A stretch of DNA of 64,000 nt from NCBI GenBank assembly GCA_036320915.1, contig JAXBDG010000018.1, positions 124,001-188,000 on the forward strand, written 5' to 3'. This DNA is from Linnemannia elongata (lineage: Eukaryota; Mortierellomycota; Mortierellomycetes; Mortierellales; Mortierellaceae). A program made the translations under genes and the position numbers. Under the pieces are notes generated by a model. It was given only the letters and a program-made list of their open reading frames with translations, had not been told where the DNA came from and made no database searches. Positions 1 to 10,438 of this stretch are shown in pieces; the stretch's first letter is position 1; each line of letters begins with the position of its first letter.

Positions 1-1252
1 AAGGAAAAGAAGGAAAAGAAGAAAGGAAGGAGAGAAAAGGATTCTTCAGAGTTAACCAAACGCAAATGAAAAAGAGAGATGACAAGACAACGTTAGTTTG
101 TGGTCGTCGCTCGTTACACTCTTTATTGTGAGCCTCAATTCACAATAAGCAATAAGCGCAGACCAAACAGCAAATTCGCCTTTATTACGAAGAAAGGTCC
201 GCTCCCTCCTTCTCTCCCTCGGTGTTCATCGTTGGTCAAAGGGAAAAGAGCAAGAGCCCAGTTCCCCTTGTCCATATATCCTTCGAGTCAGACTCAAGCA
301 CTTCCGACCCCAACGTCCCACTCTCTCTATCTCTGTGTTTTTACTCTTTAGTCATGTATTCACCCGCTTCGACTTTCCAAACCTTCTATGCTCTGCACAC
401 CGCCGCTTTATGACGGTTATGGTGGCAAAAAGGATTGGACCTTGTTCCACCTTCCATTCGTGCAGAAAAAACAAAAAAATATGACTAGCTCAGTGACATG
501 TGGGCGTAGGTCCTGCAAGTGAAAATCTGGGGGTTTCCCTAACAGTTGCATTTTCTTTTTGAATATTTCTGCCCAGGAACGATCCACAGACGACTCCTAT
601 CTATCAATCTTTGACTTTTCTTCCTTCCTTCACGTCTTCGCCCATGGTCTCACATTGTTTGTTGTACGTAGAACCACCTCATTCTAATTTTTTTGTGCAG
701 AGAAAAGCAAGGAGAGGAAGTTCTTCCACCTTCGCTAGATGAGTGAGAGACAAACAACAAACAAACAGCATCCTGAGGTGGGAGGTTCGTGCGACCATCC
801 TTACTTGTACCTCTTGTGGTTGCCCTGACCAATATCTAGCATCACCATTTCGTACACAAGCAAGAACGTACTAATCCTCTCTTTATACCGCTTCTCACGC
901 TCTCATTCTCAACAGGTATAAAAAAAACTTTTCCTCGAGTTAATATACCCGATGGTAACGTCTCAAAGGAGCGACGACTTGAACAAAGTCACTTGTTTTT
1001 GCTGTCAGTTTCTTGGTAACAGAAGAGGGTAGTGAAAGCGAAATGCAGAAAAGCTTGAGACAGGACGGGGAAAGGAGCTTTATCCTATCTTATCTTCTTT
1101 TTGTTGAAATGGTATGCTTTTTATTGGTCGTTCATGTAAGCTTGTTTTTTTTCTCGTTTTCTCATTTTTTTCTTCGTTCATGGGTGGTGTATTAAATTGG
1201 ACGTATGGTATAGATTCTGCGAACTTCCTACTCATTCGTGTCCGCTTCTCGT
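1..1252. other. intergenic, no gene seen
   Basis: I see no ORF with protein-like composition here and no splice-linked coding segments. The first 100 bases are purine-rich (AAGG-type), and the rest is AT-rich with short T and C tracts. It probably holds the 3' flank of the membrane-protein gene on its right and flanking sequence of a gene outside the window. Confidence 0.5.
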
Positions 1253-3611
1253 TTACTGAGGGGGATGCTGGTACCCAGTAACATTAGGAGGAGTGTAAAC
1301 AACAGGAGTCTGGGAGGGGCTGCCTACCGAGGCGCCAGGAGTAGAACCAGTGGGCAGCATCTGGTAATGCGAAGGAGAAGTGTTTTGCGAAGGGATGCTT
1401 CCAGGTTGCGTTCCGGGTGGGTAGACATACGCCTGCTGGCTATGAGCGGGCGAGATGGAGTAGACTGACTGGTGGGGTTGAAAGATGTTTGGGGGTTGAC
1501 CAGTAGGCTGTTGCTGGACAGTGGGTGGTTGACCAGGGGCGGCACTGTATGGGTTGTAGGACAAGCGGGGGTCGGCATATCCTGGTTGTGCCTGTTGTGG
1601 TTGCACCTGTTGTTGCTGTTGGAAGACCAGAGGTTGGAGCTGTTGCAGCTGTTGTGGTTGGAACTGTTGCTGTTGCTGTGGTTGGAACTGTTGCTGTTGC
1701 TGAGGTTGGAACTGTTGCGGCTGCTGAGGTTGGAATTGTTGCTGTTGAGGTTTGAATTGAGCTGCGGCGACGAAAGGCGATTCCTGGTAGACTGGGGTGG
1801 GGGACTGAAGGACTGCTGCTGCCGCTCCTGGTGCTGTTCCTGACTGCTGGGAAGTCTCGGCATAGTAGGTAGGGACAACGGGAGCGTCAACCTTCTTCTT
1901 CTTCTGACGACGGTGACGGACGAACAAGAAGGCGATCAGAGCAATAACGATTAGTCCACCAACAACACCTCCTACAATGGCTCCAATAGGGGCGCCGCCC
2001 TTGTCTTCGCTGCCGGAAGTGCTGTTACCGCTGCCGTTACCACTGCCGCCGTTGCTGCCTCCAGGGCTTCCTGTGGAGGGTTTGGGTGAAGGAGCCTTCA
2101 ATCCGATACCTGCCCACTTTCCTGTTGTTGTGTCGAAACTATTGAACGAGGCTGTGGTTCCGTCGACGCGGTAGGTAATGATTTGGGAGTTTTGAGAGGT
2201 GGCTGCGATGTTGGCAGAGAAGGGCAAGACGTCGCCGGTGGTGGTGACGACCTGCAGCTTATTGGACTGGCCTGGGTTGATGGAGTACACGATCGTGGTT
2301 CCATCAGTCGCCTGTATGTATGAGCAGAAGAAGAATAAAAACAGGGGGTTAGGGAGGGAGGGAGGTCCAAGAGTCGATCGCTCATTAGCACAATTTTTTG
2401 TGTTAGGGAGGGAGAGGTGGGCGTAAACTGTGGTTCAAGACGACAGAGAGAGAAGAGTTCAGATAGGGAGGCACAACACCCGATCGAGTCCATTTTTGTC
2501 GTGTTTTTTTTGTACTTTTGGTATGCATGACATAGATTATCTCCTCAGTCATTCGTTACCTTGTCAAGAATATAACCGGCGGTGCCAATGTTGACGGCGA
2601 TGGCGTCTGGGGTCAACTTGATGTTGTTCATGTCGACAGTTTGAGATATTCCAAGGCCAAGTAGGTCGGTAATCAAGGGGTTTGACTTGTCGTATCCAGT
2701 GGTGGCGTAAACTCTTCCAGAACCAGCGTTGTCGAAGACGGTCAGATATCCGCGGGCGGGTGCAACTGTACTGGGGGTGTAAGTTCCGAGGGAGAGGAGA
2801 GGGGTCGAGACAGGGTACGATGTCAGCTTCGCGCTAAGTTAAGAAAGAGGGAGAGAAAGGGGGGGAATGCACGCGGTAAGTTATAAATTACAATGGAGAG
2901 CTATTAGCTCACTCCTGTTTGTCGCTCTCTCTTCCTGCCTCTTTACTGTCTCCCTACTCTTTCCCCAACCAGCCGTTCAAACACAGGGGTATGGGAGGAG
3001 GATTGGCGGAAAAATCTATAGAGGAATTTTGTCCATGAACCCTTCTTTGTCGAGAGATGGTCGTTTGTCCTCATTCGTTCCTTTAGCTTGTTGTCATCAA
3101 CCTACTTCATAGTTCCATCGAGCCCACTGGTTCCGTTGAGACGAATCCCGACCCAAGGAGAGCTGGTAGCAAGGGTAGTCTGGTTGGTCAAGGCAGCAGC
3201 AAAGGCAATAGGCCCTGCGTGGCCCACAATGGCATAGTTCTTGGGCGATACCCAAGCATATCCATCAAACCGAGAGGGGGTCTCGACGGTTCCATTCGTA
3301 AGAATATTGGAATCGTATGAGGTGAAAGGACCAAACTGCTGGAAATGCAATGCAGCCGTGCTGGCGCTGGTGTCGCCCGGGTAGGTTGAACAGGCCTTTG
3401 GAGCGTTGTTTTTCCAATAGAGGGGGTTGGGACTTGAGACTACCCGGGTTGAGACGGGGGTCTGGATGTTGACGATATCGACGGTGTAGACTTCAAGTTG
3501 TCCGTTGGTAACGTCCGAAACTCCGGCGAGGTAGACTTGTGTTGACCCTTTGGTGACGAAGCTGGCGATGCATGGGTTGGTGAAGGTTGGGATCACTGTT
3601 GTGCTGGCCAT
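1253..3611 (-). CDS. single-pass membrane protein, polyQ cytoplasmic tail
   Basis: Three exons, 3611-3106, 2833-2560 and 2311-1253, join in phase through GT-AG introns to give about 612 residues. Residues 1-330 are a Ser/Thr/Gly/Asn-rich, beta-type ectodomain that begins MASTTVIPTF, with repeated 'Y/VTVFDN', 'VYSINP' strands like a degenerate propeller. A Gly/Ser linker follows, then one hydrophobic helix at about 368-391 (GAIVGGVVGGLIVIALIAFL) with a stop-transfer cluster RHRRQKKKK. The tail (about 395-612) is very rich in Gln and Pro. No classical N-terminal signal peptide is visible, so either the topology is type III or an upstream exon was missed. I recognise the architecture (ectodomain, one TM helix, disordered Q/P tail) but no enzymatic family. 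It may be a cell-surface sensor or adhesin-like protein; that role is inferred. PolyQ length may vary between strains. Confidence 0.75.
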
Positions 3612-4020
3612 TTTGTGTTAAGAGAGGAGGAGGAGGAGGAGGAAGAGGAAAGTGGGAGAGGAGGGGTCGAGGGAAGGGGGACGAGGTCGGAAGGAGAAAA
3701 AGAAGAGAAACGAAAGCGTAGAGTAAAAGAGGGAAGAATAAAAGGAAGAAAGTTGCGAGCGAATGGATGAGTGAGAGTGAGAGATAATGAAGCGAGAGAA
3801 AGTGAGTACAGTAGTTGAGTTGACATGCCACCCCTGGATAATAGCTCTTGCTCAACGGCGGAACCCAATTGAGCACAGAAAAAAAAGAAGAAAAACTACT
3901 GCTCACATCGCTCTTTGGCTGGTTGGTGGTAGCAAAGTTTGTTTAGTGGATTTTTTCTTCCCAGTACCCTGCTGCACACAAAAAAGAAAGTCGGTTGCTC
4001 GAGGAATCCATAGCGAGGTT

Positions 4021-4021
<1 letters not shown>

Positions 4022-4063
<42 letters not shown>

Positions 4064-4112
4064 TTCTCCTGGTTTGTTTTGATTACAACAACAAAAAAAA
4101 AAAAAAAAAAAA
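4022..4112. repeat. T41 ... A20 homopolymer pair
   Basis: A run of 41 T (4022-4062) is followed 30 bases later by a run of 20 A (4093-4112). Together they form a potential foldback. The pair lies upstream of the membrane-protein gene, with no gene between them. Exact run lengths may be affected by assembly. Confidence 0.85.
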
Positions 4113-4493
4113 GGAGCGGCGGACAGGACACGACAGGCACCAAACCCTATTCGTCTCTCATCAGTCACCACTCACCACTCGCTCCCTCATCACTTGTCCC
4201 GAAGAAAAAAAATGCACTAATCTAAACTGGTTGGGCTCTAGGATGACAGACAGACAGATGGCCAGACATCGTCTTGACGACCCACAGCATAGCACTGCCG
4301 TTCACTGGAACCCGCTTGGTCTCTCAAAGCAAAACAGACTCTTCAAAATTCATATCCAGTTCGGCTCCCCGCTCCTCCCCTCCACGTCCCGCCTTCGTCG
4401 CTACTGTATCGGCTTCTTTTTTTCTAGAGGTACGCAAATACCCTTTGGTAAGTGCGAAATATTTTTGATTGTCCGCCTGAGCACGAAAACTGC

Positions 4494-4597
4494 AAAAAAA
4501 AAAAAAAAAAAAAAAAAATTGATGGCGCATATTGTTGTTGAGAAGAGAAGAGATGGTCTGGGCTCAAGAAATATCGTCAGGAACGGGAAGAATGGGC

Positions 4598-4634
<37 letters not shown>
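4494..4634. repeat. A25 ... T36 homopolymer pair
   Basis: 25 A (4494-4518) and 36 T (4599-4634) flank 80 bases of ordinary sequence. This is the mirror of the T...A pair 400 bases upstream. The long 'ORFs' across these tracts are poly-Phe/Lys artefacts. Confidence 0.85.
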
Positions 4635-4639
<5 letters not shown>

Positions 4640-5014
4640 TGCAACGTGGGTGAGAACAGTAAGAACAAAGCCCATTTCTTCACATATACTTGGCTGGTGC
4701 TAAAAAAAACAACACCGTTCTTCGTTCTCTCTCCCCCCCTTATTTTCGTGACGGTCACCTGCTTGTGTTTGTAATATCATCGTTTGCGCCAAACAAGCGC
4801 ACTGAACTTCATCAGAGAACGCACGAGATCCCGCCTTCAGTTTGGTTCACTGCCTTCCTGTTCTCGGCTGTGCTTGCATGTCTTCACATCGCAGAATACT
4901 CTGGCGAATCAAAAAACATCTATGATATGCGAGGCCTTTCTTCATCTTCAAATGAGGAAGGAGACGCGACCTCATTCTATAGCCACAAACAACTCACTTT
5001 CACACACATACACA

Positions 5015-5420
5015 ATGAAACTCCAGCATACTCACACCCCCTGTGTTCGCACAACTATCGTCGACCGTTTTGGCCATACCCTTGCTTAAGGACACGTCAT
5101 GTACCGACAAAGCGACAAAGGAGGAGAGTGCACAATAATCCGAACTCAAGCATTGTCTAACCGGGTAAACACTGCTACACATTTCTCTGAGTTCCCACGC
5201 CCAATTCTGTGTACGACCGCCAAGTACGGATGGGTGTACTCCGAGTCCAAGCAGTGTTCAACCTGTAAACGCTGCTGCATCCTTATCTGAGTTCCCACAT
5301 CCATTTCTATGTACGACTACCAAGTACGGAAGGATACAGTTCGAGTCCAAGCAAATATCCAACCGGTCAACACTGGTGCGTCTGGCACTGAGTCCTCATG
5401 TCCAGTTCTGTATTCGCATC
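5015..5420 (+). pseudogene. decayed cysteine-rich peptide gene with extra tandem C-terminal units
   Basis: The stretch aligns by eye with the intact peptide gene at 5804-6040. The context before its ATG (cacaATGAA) and a broken signal-peptide region match first. Then comes the segment 'aaggacacgtcatgtaccg', here with an 8-base duplication (cgacaaag) and an out-of-frame remainder. From about 5181 at least two further units follow (about 5181-5287 and 5288-5390), with a partial third to about 5420. Each opens with 'tgagttccca' and ends with sequence like the intact gene's Cys-terminal segment (gagtccaagca.. , aacc.gt.aacactg). The unit length is roughly 101-107 bases. In-frame stops, the duplication and deletions rule out a functional product as it stands. 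The intact gene's neighbour position and shared 5' flank indicate local duplication followed by decay. Confidence 0.7.
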
Positions 5421-5478
5421 TCCTCATGCCTCAAAAAAATAAAGTACATATCAGAAAATAACAACGCGAATGCACGCT

Positions 5479-5498
5479 CCCCCCCCCCCCCCCCCCCC
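5479..5498. repeat. C20 homopolymer
   Basis: Twenty consecutive C on the plus strand, between the decayed peptide array and the intact peptide gene. Such a tract could form an i-motif or G-quadruplex on the two strands. Confidence 0.85.
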
Positions 5499-5803
5499 TG
5501 GGCTTTGAAGAATTCAAAAGAAAAAGGCCCGAAGACGCACAGAGAAATGATCTGACGATGAAGGAAGGGGCGTTCTTTCAAAATTGAAGGATGATGCGCA
5601 ATAACAAGGAGGTATACGCAAAAAGGGCAGGAGTACATTGAAGAAAAAAATCACTACGACTTCCTTTTTTCAGCATCCATCACACTCAACTCCACGTATA
5701 ACTCCCCTCCTTTCTTACTTAACTACTCACTCAAACACACACTCTCTCTCACACACAACGACCTTTCGCTATACCACAACCCAACGCAGCACATACGCGC
5801 ACA

Positions 5804-6040
5804 ATGAAGGCCATGCACTTCACTATCCTCACACTCCTTGCGTTCGCACAGCTGACTACAGTCGTCCTAGCCTCACCCTCGCCAGAGCCTCTGCCGGAGG
5901 AAGTCGAGATTGCCCACAACAAACCCAAGGACACGTCATGTACCGACAAAGGAGGAGAGTGCACGACTTCCCAGTGCGGAAGGGTGCAGTCTGAGTCTAT
6001 GCAATGTCCAACCGGTGAACACTGCTGTGTCTTGGTCTAA
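5804..6040 (+). CDS. small secreted six-cysteine peptide, beta-defensin-like spacing
   Basis: A single exon encodes 78 residues. Residues 1-23 are a typical signal peptide (basic start, core TILTLLAFAQLTTVVLA, cleavage expected after Ala23). Residues 24-45 are a Pro/Glu-rich propiece. The C-terminal domain has Cys at 46, 53, 58, 68, 74 and 75, giving C-x6-C-x4-C-x9-C-x5-CC with a Gly-Gly before the second Cys. That spacing matches the vertebrate beta-defensin consensus (C-x6-C-x3/5-C-x9/10-C-x5/7-CC). The domain is anionic rather than cationic, so antimicrobial action cannot be assumed and convergence is possible. There is no Kex2 dibasic site. An AATAAA lies 59 bases after the stop. It ends about 90 bases from the convergent APC4 gene. 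Decayed relatives lie 400-800 bases upstream. The role is unknown; a secreted interaction, antimicrobial or effector peptide is an inference. Confidence 0.8.
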   Translation: MKAMHFTILTLLAFAQLTTVVLASPSPEPLPEEVEIAHNKPKDTSCTDKGGECTTSQCGRVQSESMQCPTGEHCCVLV

Positions 6041-6098
6041 CCCTTCTCTACTTGGAGATAAAAAGCACAGGCCAACGACAACAAACCTAAAGCAAAAA

Positions 6099-6104
6099 AA
6101 TAAA
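6099..6104 (+). terminator. poly(A) signal AATAAA
   Basis: A canonical AATAAA lies 59 bases downstream of the small peptide gene's stop, within the short convergent gap before the APC4 stop codon. Confidence 0.45.
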
Positions 6105-6131
6105 ACAATGCTATTATTGCAGTTGACGAGT

Positions 6132-9100
6132 TTACACATCCAACACACTAATTTTGTTGTGACTATGTACACTGATGACCTGACCCTTGTCTCGATCGTT
6201 GCACGCTATCCGCGTTGGCCCACTCTTATGCCGATCTTGCTGCTGTTGATGCTGATGCTGAGCACCTAAAGAAGAACCCTCCAACGTCGGCTTCAGAAAC
6301 GAGAACGGACGAGAGGCACTATCCACATCCATCAACGTCTGCCCATCCAACGGCGTGACACAGCGGGATCGGTCGATCGGTAGCGTGTAAACGTTAATGG
6401 CTCCCGAAGCACTGGGCACAGAGGATGTTGCGGCGTGGGTGTCCTGCAATCTCGCTCTGTCCAGAGCATGAACCAGTCTGTCTATTACACAGTCGTAAGA
6501 AGTGTCAGCAGGTTCCAATGACATCAGCAATGCCGATACAGGTTGGTAAGGACGGTTGGGTGTGATCAGAGGAACAGACACAACAAACTGGTTATCTTGT
6601 GCGGAGCTCGCACGGCTTGCGTTGTCGACTGCAACGGCAGGTTTGGAAGAGTTCAACAAGATGCAGAGCGAGTTGTCGTCCAAGAATGTAAGATCTCGCA
6701 CCTCAAAGGAGGGTTGTGATTCAGAAGACGCAGGAGGGCTCTGCATCTTGGCCAGTGCCAGGACTGATTCGGGGACATCGGCTTCGCTCATTTCTTCCGA
6801 CATGACGGATTTGCTCCGATCGTACGACCCATCTGTAGGCATAGCAGAAGGCGATCGAGCAGAGTCATGCTCCTGGAGCGAAAACACTGCGATTTCCAAA
6901 TCCTGCTCGCTCAAGGGCTTGTGGTAGCCTGCTAATGGTGTCTGTTTCTCATGTCCGGTAGAAGTTGCAGCAGTTGGCTGTTCAGTTTTTGGCTTAGTGG
7001 ATAAAAACTTGATCGGCTGTACCATTATGAGGGTCCCTGAGCCTACATTAGGCTCCTCTCTGATGTTTTCCGATACTTTTCTCTTCCGACTTGGGGTTGT
7101 TAATGAGGGGTCGTTATCCTGCTCCCTCCTGCACCTATTCGCATCCCGCTTCATCATCCTGCGGGATCTAAGCACAACCACTATGTTCGATAAAGAAAGT
7201 ATTACTGTTTAGCATTATATAAGTACCAGCATTTTGTGCGTCCGTCCTTATTGTAGTACTTACAGAGTGAGCCCGGGATGGTGTCTCTTGGTCCGAGACA
7301 TACCACCAAATAGTGCCAAGGGAGAAGGCTCTAAGCAAACCAACGGAAAAGTGAAATCAGTGCGTTACAAGGTCAATTCAAACCTCACCTCATAGAAAAC
7401 CATCTGCAAACATGTATCTGCGACATTCTTACATTGTAGCAGTAGCGCGTTGCAAACTTAGGGACCAGAGTATCCGTGCCATCCGTGCTATCCGCGTTCT
7501 GCATTATGATGTCGCCACTGCCTGTTGGTTCATATTTCAGTACATCCACCACATGAGTAACCTTCATGCTTTCACCAAGCGCCGTTTGTGGACCATCAAA
7601 AATCGCGTAGCACTGCGTCGTCATCAATCCCAAGTGCCGTTCAAGAGTCAGCGGTGCCGGTGGTTTCTGTGTGGGCGATACGGGCACTTCGTCGGGCTGA
7701 GATTTGGAGGGCTGAACTGTCGAAGCTGATGACTTTGTAAAGAGAGTGACAGAAGGAGACTTTTTGGGAGGCAACGATCCAAAGCCTCGACCAGCCATAG
7801 CCGCAGCAATTGCAGCACCTGCAAAGGGATTTGTCGTTTTCTTAAGTGGCGGGGGTTGGATGTCCAAATTGATGTTCTTCAATGCCGAGGCTGCGCGTAG
7901 TTCATCTGAGAATGAGTATACAATCGGATACATCGGGGTCGCGTTGTATGCCCCAGCCTCCTGATCGCCATTAGATGCTGACGGTTCGTCTGCCTCCTGG
8001 AAAAAGCGCTCGAGGCCGTTGTTGGTGAGTCCCGCTTTCAAATATTGCGAAACTCCCTTGACATCGACAGGCGGAAAGTTTTTCTGTCCTTCGTCGGCAG
8101 GGTCGTCTGGTCCTCTGGCAGGTGGGTGTAATTTCTCGAGAACTATTAATTAAAAAGATATTATACTGTCAGCCTCTTCTTGTGCACAACATAAGGATTA
8201 AGGTGAAGACAAAAAGACAAAGATATACTGTACCTTGCTCAAGCCAGTTTTCAAATTCTGAAAACTGCTTCATCTCGACCTTGATCGCCTGGAAGAGTTC
8301 CTCAATCACGCCCATAAAGTCGCCCACGATGATGATGCAGTTATAGACAAGCGCTTCGTCCAATCGCAGAGGTCCATACTGCTCGGTCCTATAACAAATC
8401 GATAGGGACATGTTAATTAAGCGCCTTCAGTTACACTACAAAACATTACTCCAACACGTTGCCGAGATCACATACCAACGACTAAAGCCAAGTAGATCTG
8501 ACAGGATGACCATAAGCCTCTCGCAAGCAGGCAAAAGGCACTCGAATGCGACACGTTGAAGATTCTTGTATGCTGCCTTGACAGATTTATCCCAGCGCTT
8601 GAGATCGTGTGTGTTGAGTTCCTGCTGCAAATACTGCTCCATACTCTCACTTGGGCGGCCTGTCAGAAGCATCTGGATAAACTCGTATGTCGGAGTCGTC
8701 GTTACTAAATAATGAACATAGTTTTTTTCAAACGAAGACGTTATCGTTCAGTAGCTCCTTGCGTTTTCTAATGCTGCAGCCTGCGACGAGAAGAAAGAAC
8801 GCCTTACCATCGTTTGATGTCAGAGACTTTTGAAGGCTTTCTACACAATCCTCGGCCATAATGCTGATTTTCTTGTAGTCGGTCTTCATGACCTGCAGTC
8901 CATCATTTAGGTATTGTAGCAGGTTCTTCATAGGACGCTTGTGTAACCCAAGCATGCGAATTTCATGAGAATGGTTGTCGAGCAAGCCGGAGTTGAGAGT
9001 GACTTGTAGCAGTTGTTGTGAAGGTTCCAATCCCGATTCATCGCTGACATGAATCCCGCGAGCGATAATATTGATCTCTGACAAGTCCAGTTGGACATCT

Positions 9101-10376
9101 GCTTTCAGTATGTCGAGTCCGCCCTAAGCCAAGACAATAGAGATCAGTTAGTCTTTGGAACAGACACAATAGAACGGTCCTGTCCTGACAAACAACGCGA
9201 CTGTGAGATGCCTACCAGGTGATCCTTTGTGCCATATATCCTGAGAAGATCCAGTAACGAGACGGCATCCATATCGAAGCCCTCAAAGAGACGCAACATA
9301 AACCTCCCTCGGTCATCCCCCGATAACAACGCGTTCATGATAGGACTGGTCTCCTCATCCAACACACTGCAACTTTCTTCTGGACCCGGCCCTGACTTGG
9401 AGCCTCCTGCTCCTGCGCCGCCCAAAAAGTTCTTATTGAACATTGTTCGCTCCATCATTTGTTGTTGCGCGCTTGTTGGAGGGATGGGCGAAAGCATTGG
9501 GAGCGCTTTGAAAGTCGATTTTTGGGTGTTCTATATCAAGAAATGTGCGGACCAAATCGTCAAGGGCAAATTCGATCCATTCCCAAGATGTACGTTGCCT
9601 GATCATGCTTGTTCTGTCGATTTGTTCGTACATTGGTACCAAAGATTGAGCTGTGGTTGGGTCTCCCGAGGTATATGTCGGTCCATTTTAGACAGTGTAC
9701 ACTGCCCGAGTTCGCAGGCTGAATGCAGGAAATGAGAGACCCATCCCGATAGTCGTATATATTGACTCCTCCTTCAACAAGACCAACCGCAATAGCTTTG
9801 CCTACATAAATCATAACAATTAGTATTAGTTCAGGTGTCTGCGCAGTATCACCCGAGATCATTACACAAGAAGCAATACATCTACTTACCATCTGGACGC
9901 CAGGTAAGCGACACGACCTTTGCAGGAGCAGTTCCCATTCGCGGATGTTGCAGGGCTCCTCCGATACGGTTCCAAGCAGTATGAGTTCCTGGACGCGAAC
10001 TATTTGAAGGCGGTGGTGCTTTGACGGTAACCGACCAATGAATTCTCCAGGAAAGGCGATAGAGTTCCAGCTTGTTGTCATTGTTGACGAGGGCGATTAG
10101 ATCCGCCGAAGGACACCATGCCTCTAGCTTGTGGCTGATGGGAACTTGGCTCTCGGAGTAAGGGTAGAATGTGTTCTGGGTGGCCTCCTGCTGTGCTGAG
10201 GTGTGATGTTGCATGGGGGTCGGGGAGGGGGATGACATTGTGACAAAAGGCGTGAATTGAATTCTGACTTTGGCATGCTCGTTTTTATGCGCGTTCGAAA
10301 CACTCGTGACTGCATTTGTCAAGGTTGTCGCCGTGGGTTGCCACCAACCTCCAAAAAGCATTCTTTCTCCACCCAT
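6132..10376 (-). CDS. APC4: anaphase-promoting complex subunit 4
   Basis: Scaffold subunit of the APC/C ubiquitin ligase, acting in the nucleus to drive mitotic exit. Nine exons: 10376-9890, 9801-9632, 9530-9216, 9123-8808, 8704-8476, 8388-8234, 8142-7433, 7330-7264 and 7180-6132. All phases agree, giving about 1165 residues, longer than the roughly 800 of animal APC4. The N-terminal WD40-like part has LIALVNNDNKLELYRLSW and, after the first intron, GKAIAVGLVEGGVNIYDY and VHCLKW. The helical APC4 domain includes LHKRPMKNLLQYLNDGLQVM and the segment KKISIMAEDCVESL. The C-terminal propeller part has VRDLTFLDDNSLCILL and GQVISVHSHNKISVLDV. The intron 7432-7331 can also be read as two introns around a 15-nt microexon (MVFYE); both readings keep frame. 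The extra length is low-complexity inserts. It diverges from the DNA polymerase gene. Confidence 0.9.
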
Positions 10377-10438
10377 ATTTTCATCCTTACTTTATGCTCC
10401 TGGCTAATGCCTTAATCACCACTTAATAAGAACACACC
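10377..10438. promoter_or_regulatory. 62-bp shared bidirectional promoter, APC4 / Pol X
   Basis: Only 62 bases separate the start codons of two divergent genes. Both starts look sound: the APC4 frame opens MGGERMLFGG, and the polymerase ATG sits in caccATGTC. The gap is AT-rich (about 60%), with no TATA box and no ACGCGT. Transcription of both genes must start within this gap or inside the partner's 5' coding region, unless one true start is further downstream. Confidence 0.55.

Noticed and set aside
3787..4653. 288-codon plus-strand open frame
   Set aside because: It is open only because it runs through long T and A tracts (poly-Phe, poly-Lys). The remaining composition is not protein-like.
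9433..9642. 69-codon minus-strand frame inside APC4 (MVPMYEQIDR...)
   Set aside because: It covers an intron. Splicing 9632 to 9530 in phase 0 gives the expected Pro-rich ALPMLSPIPP segment.
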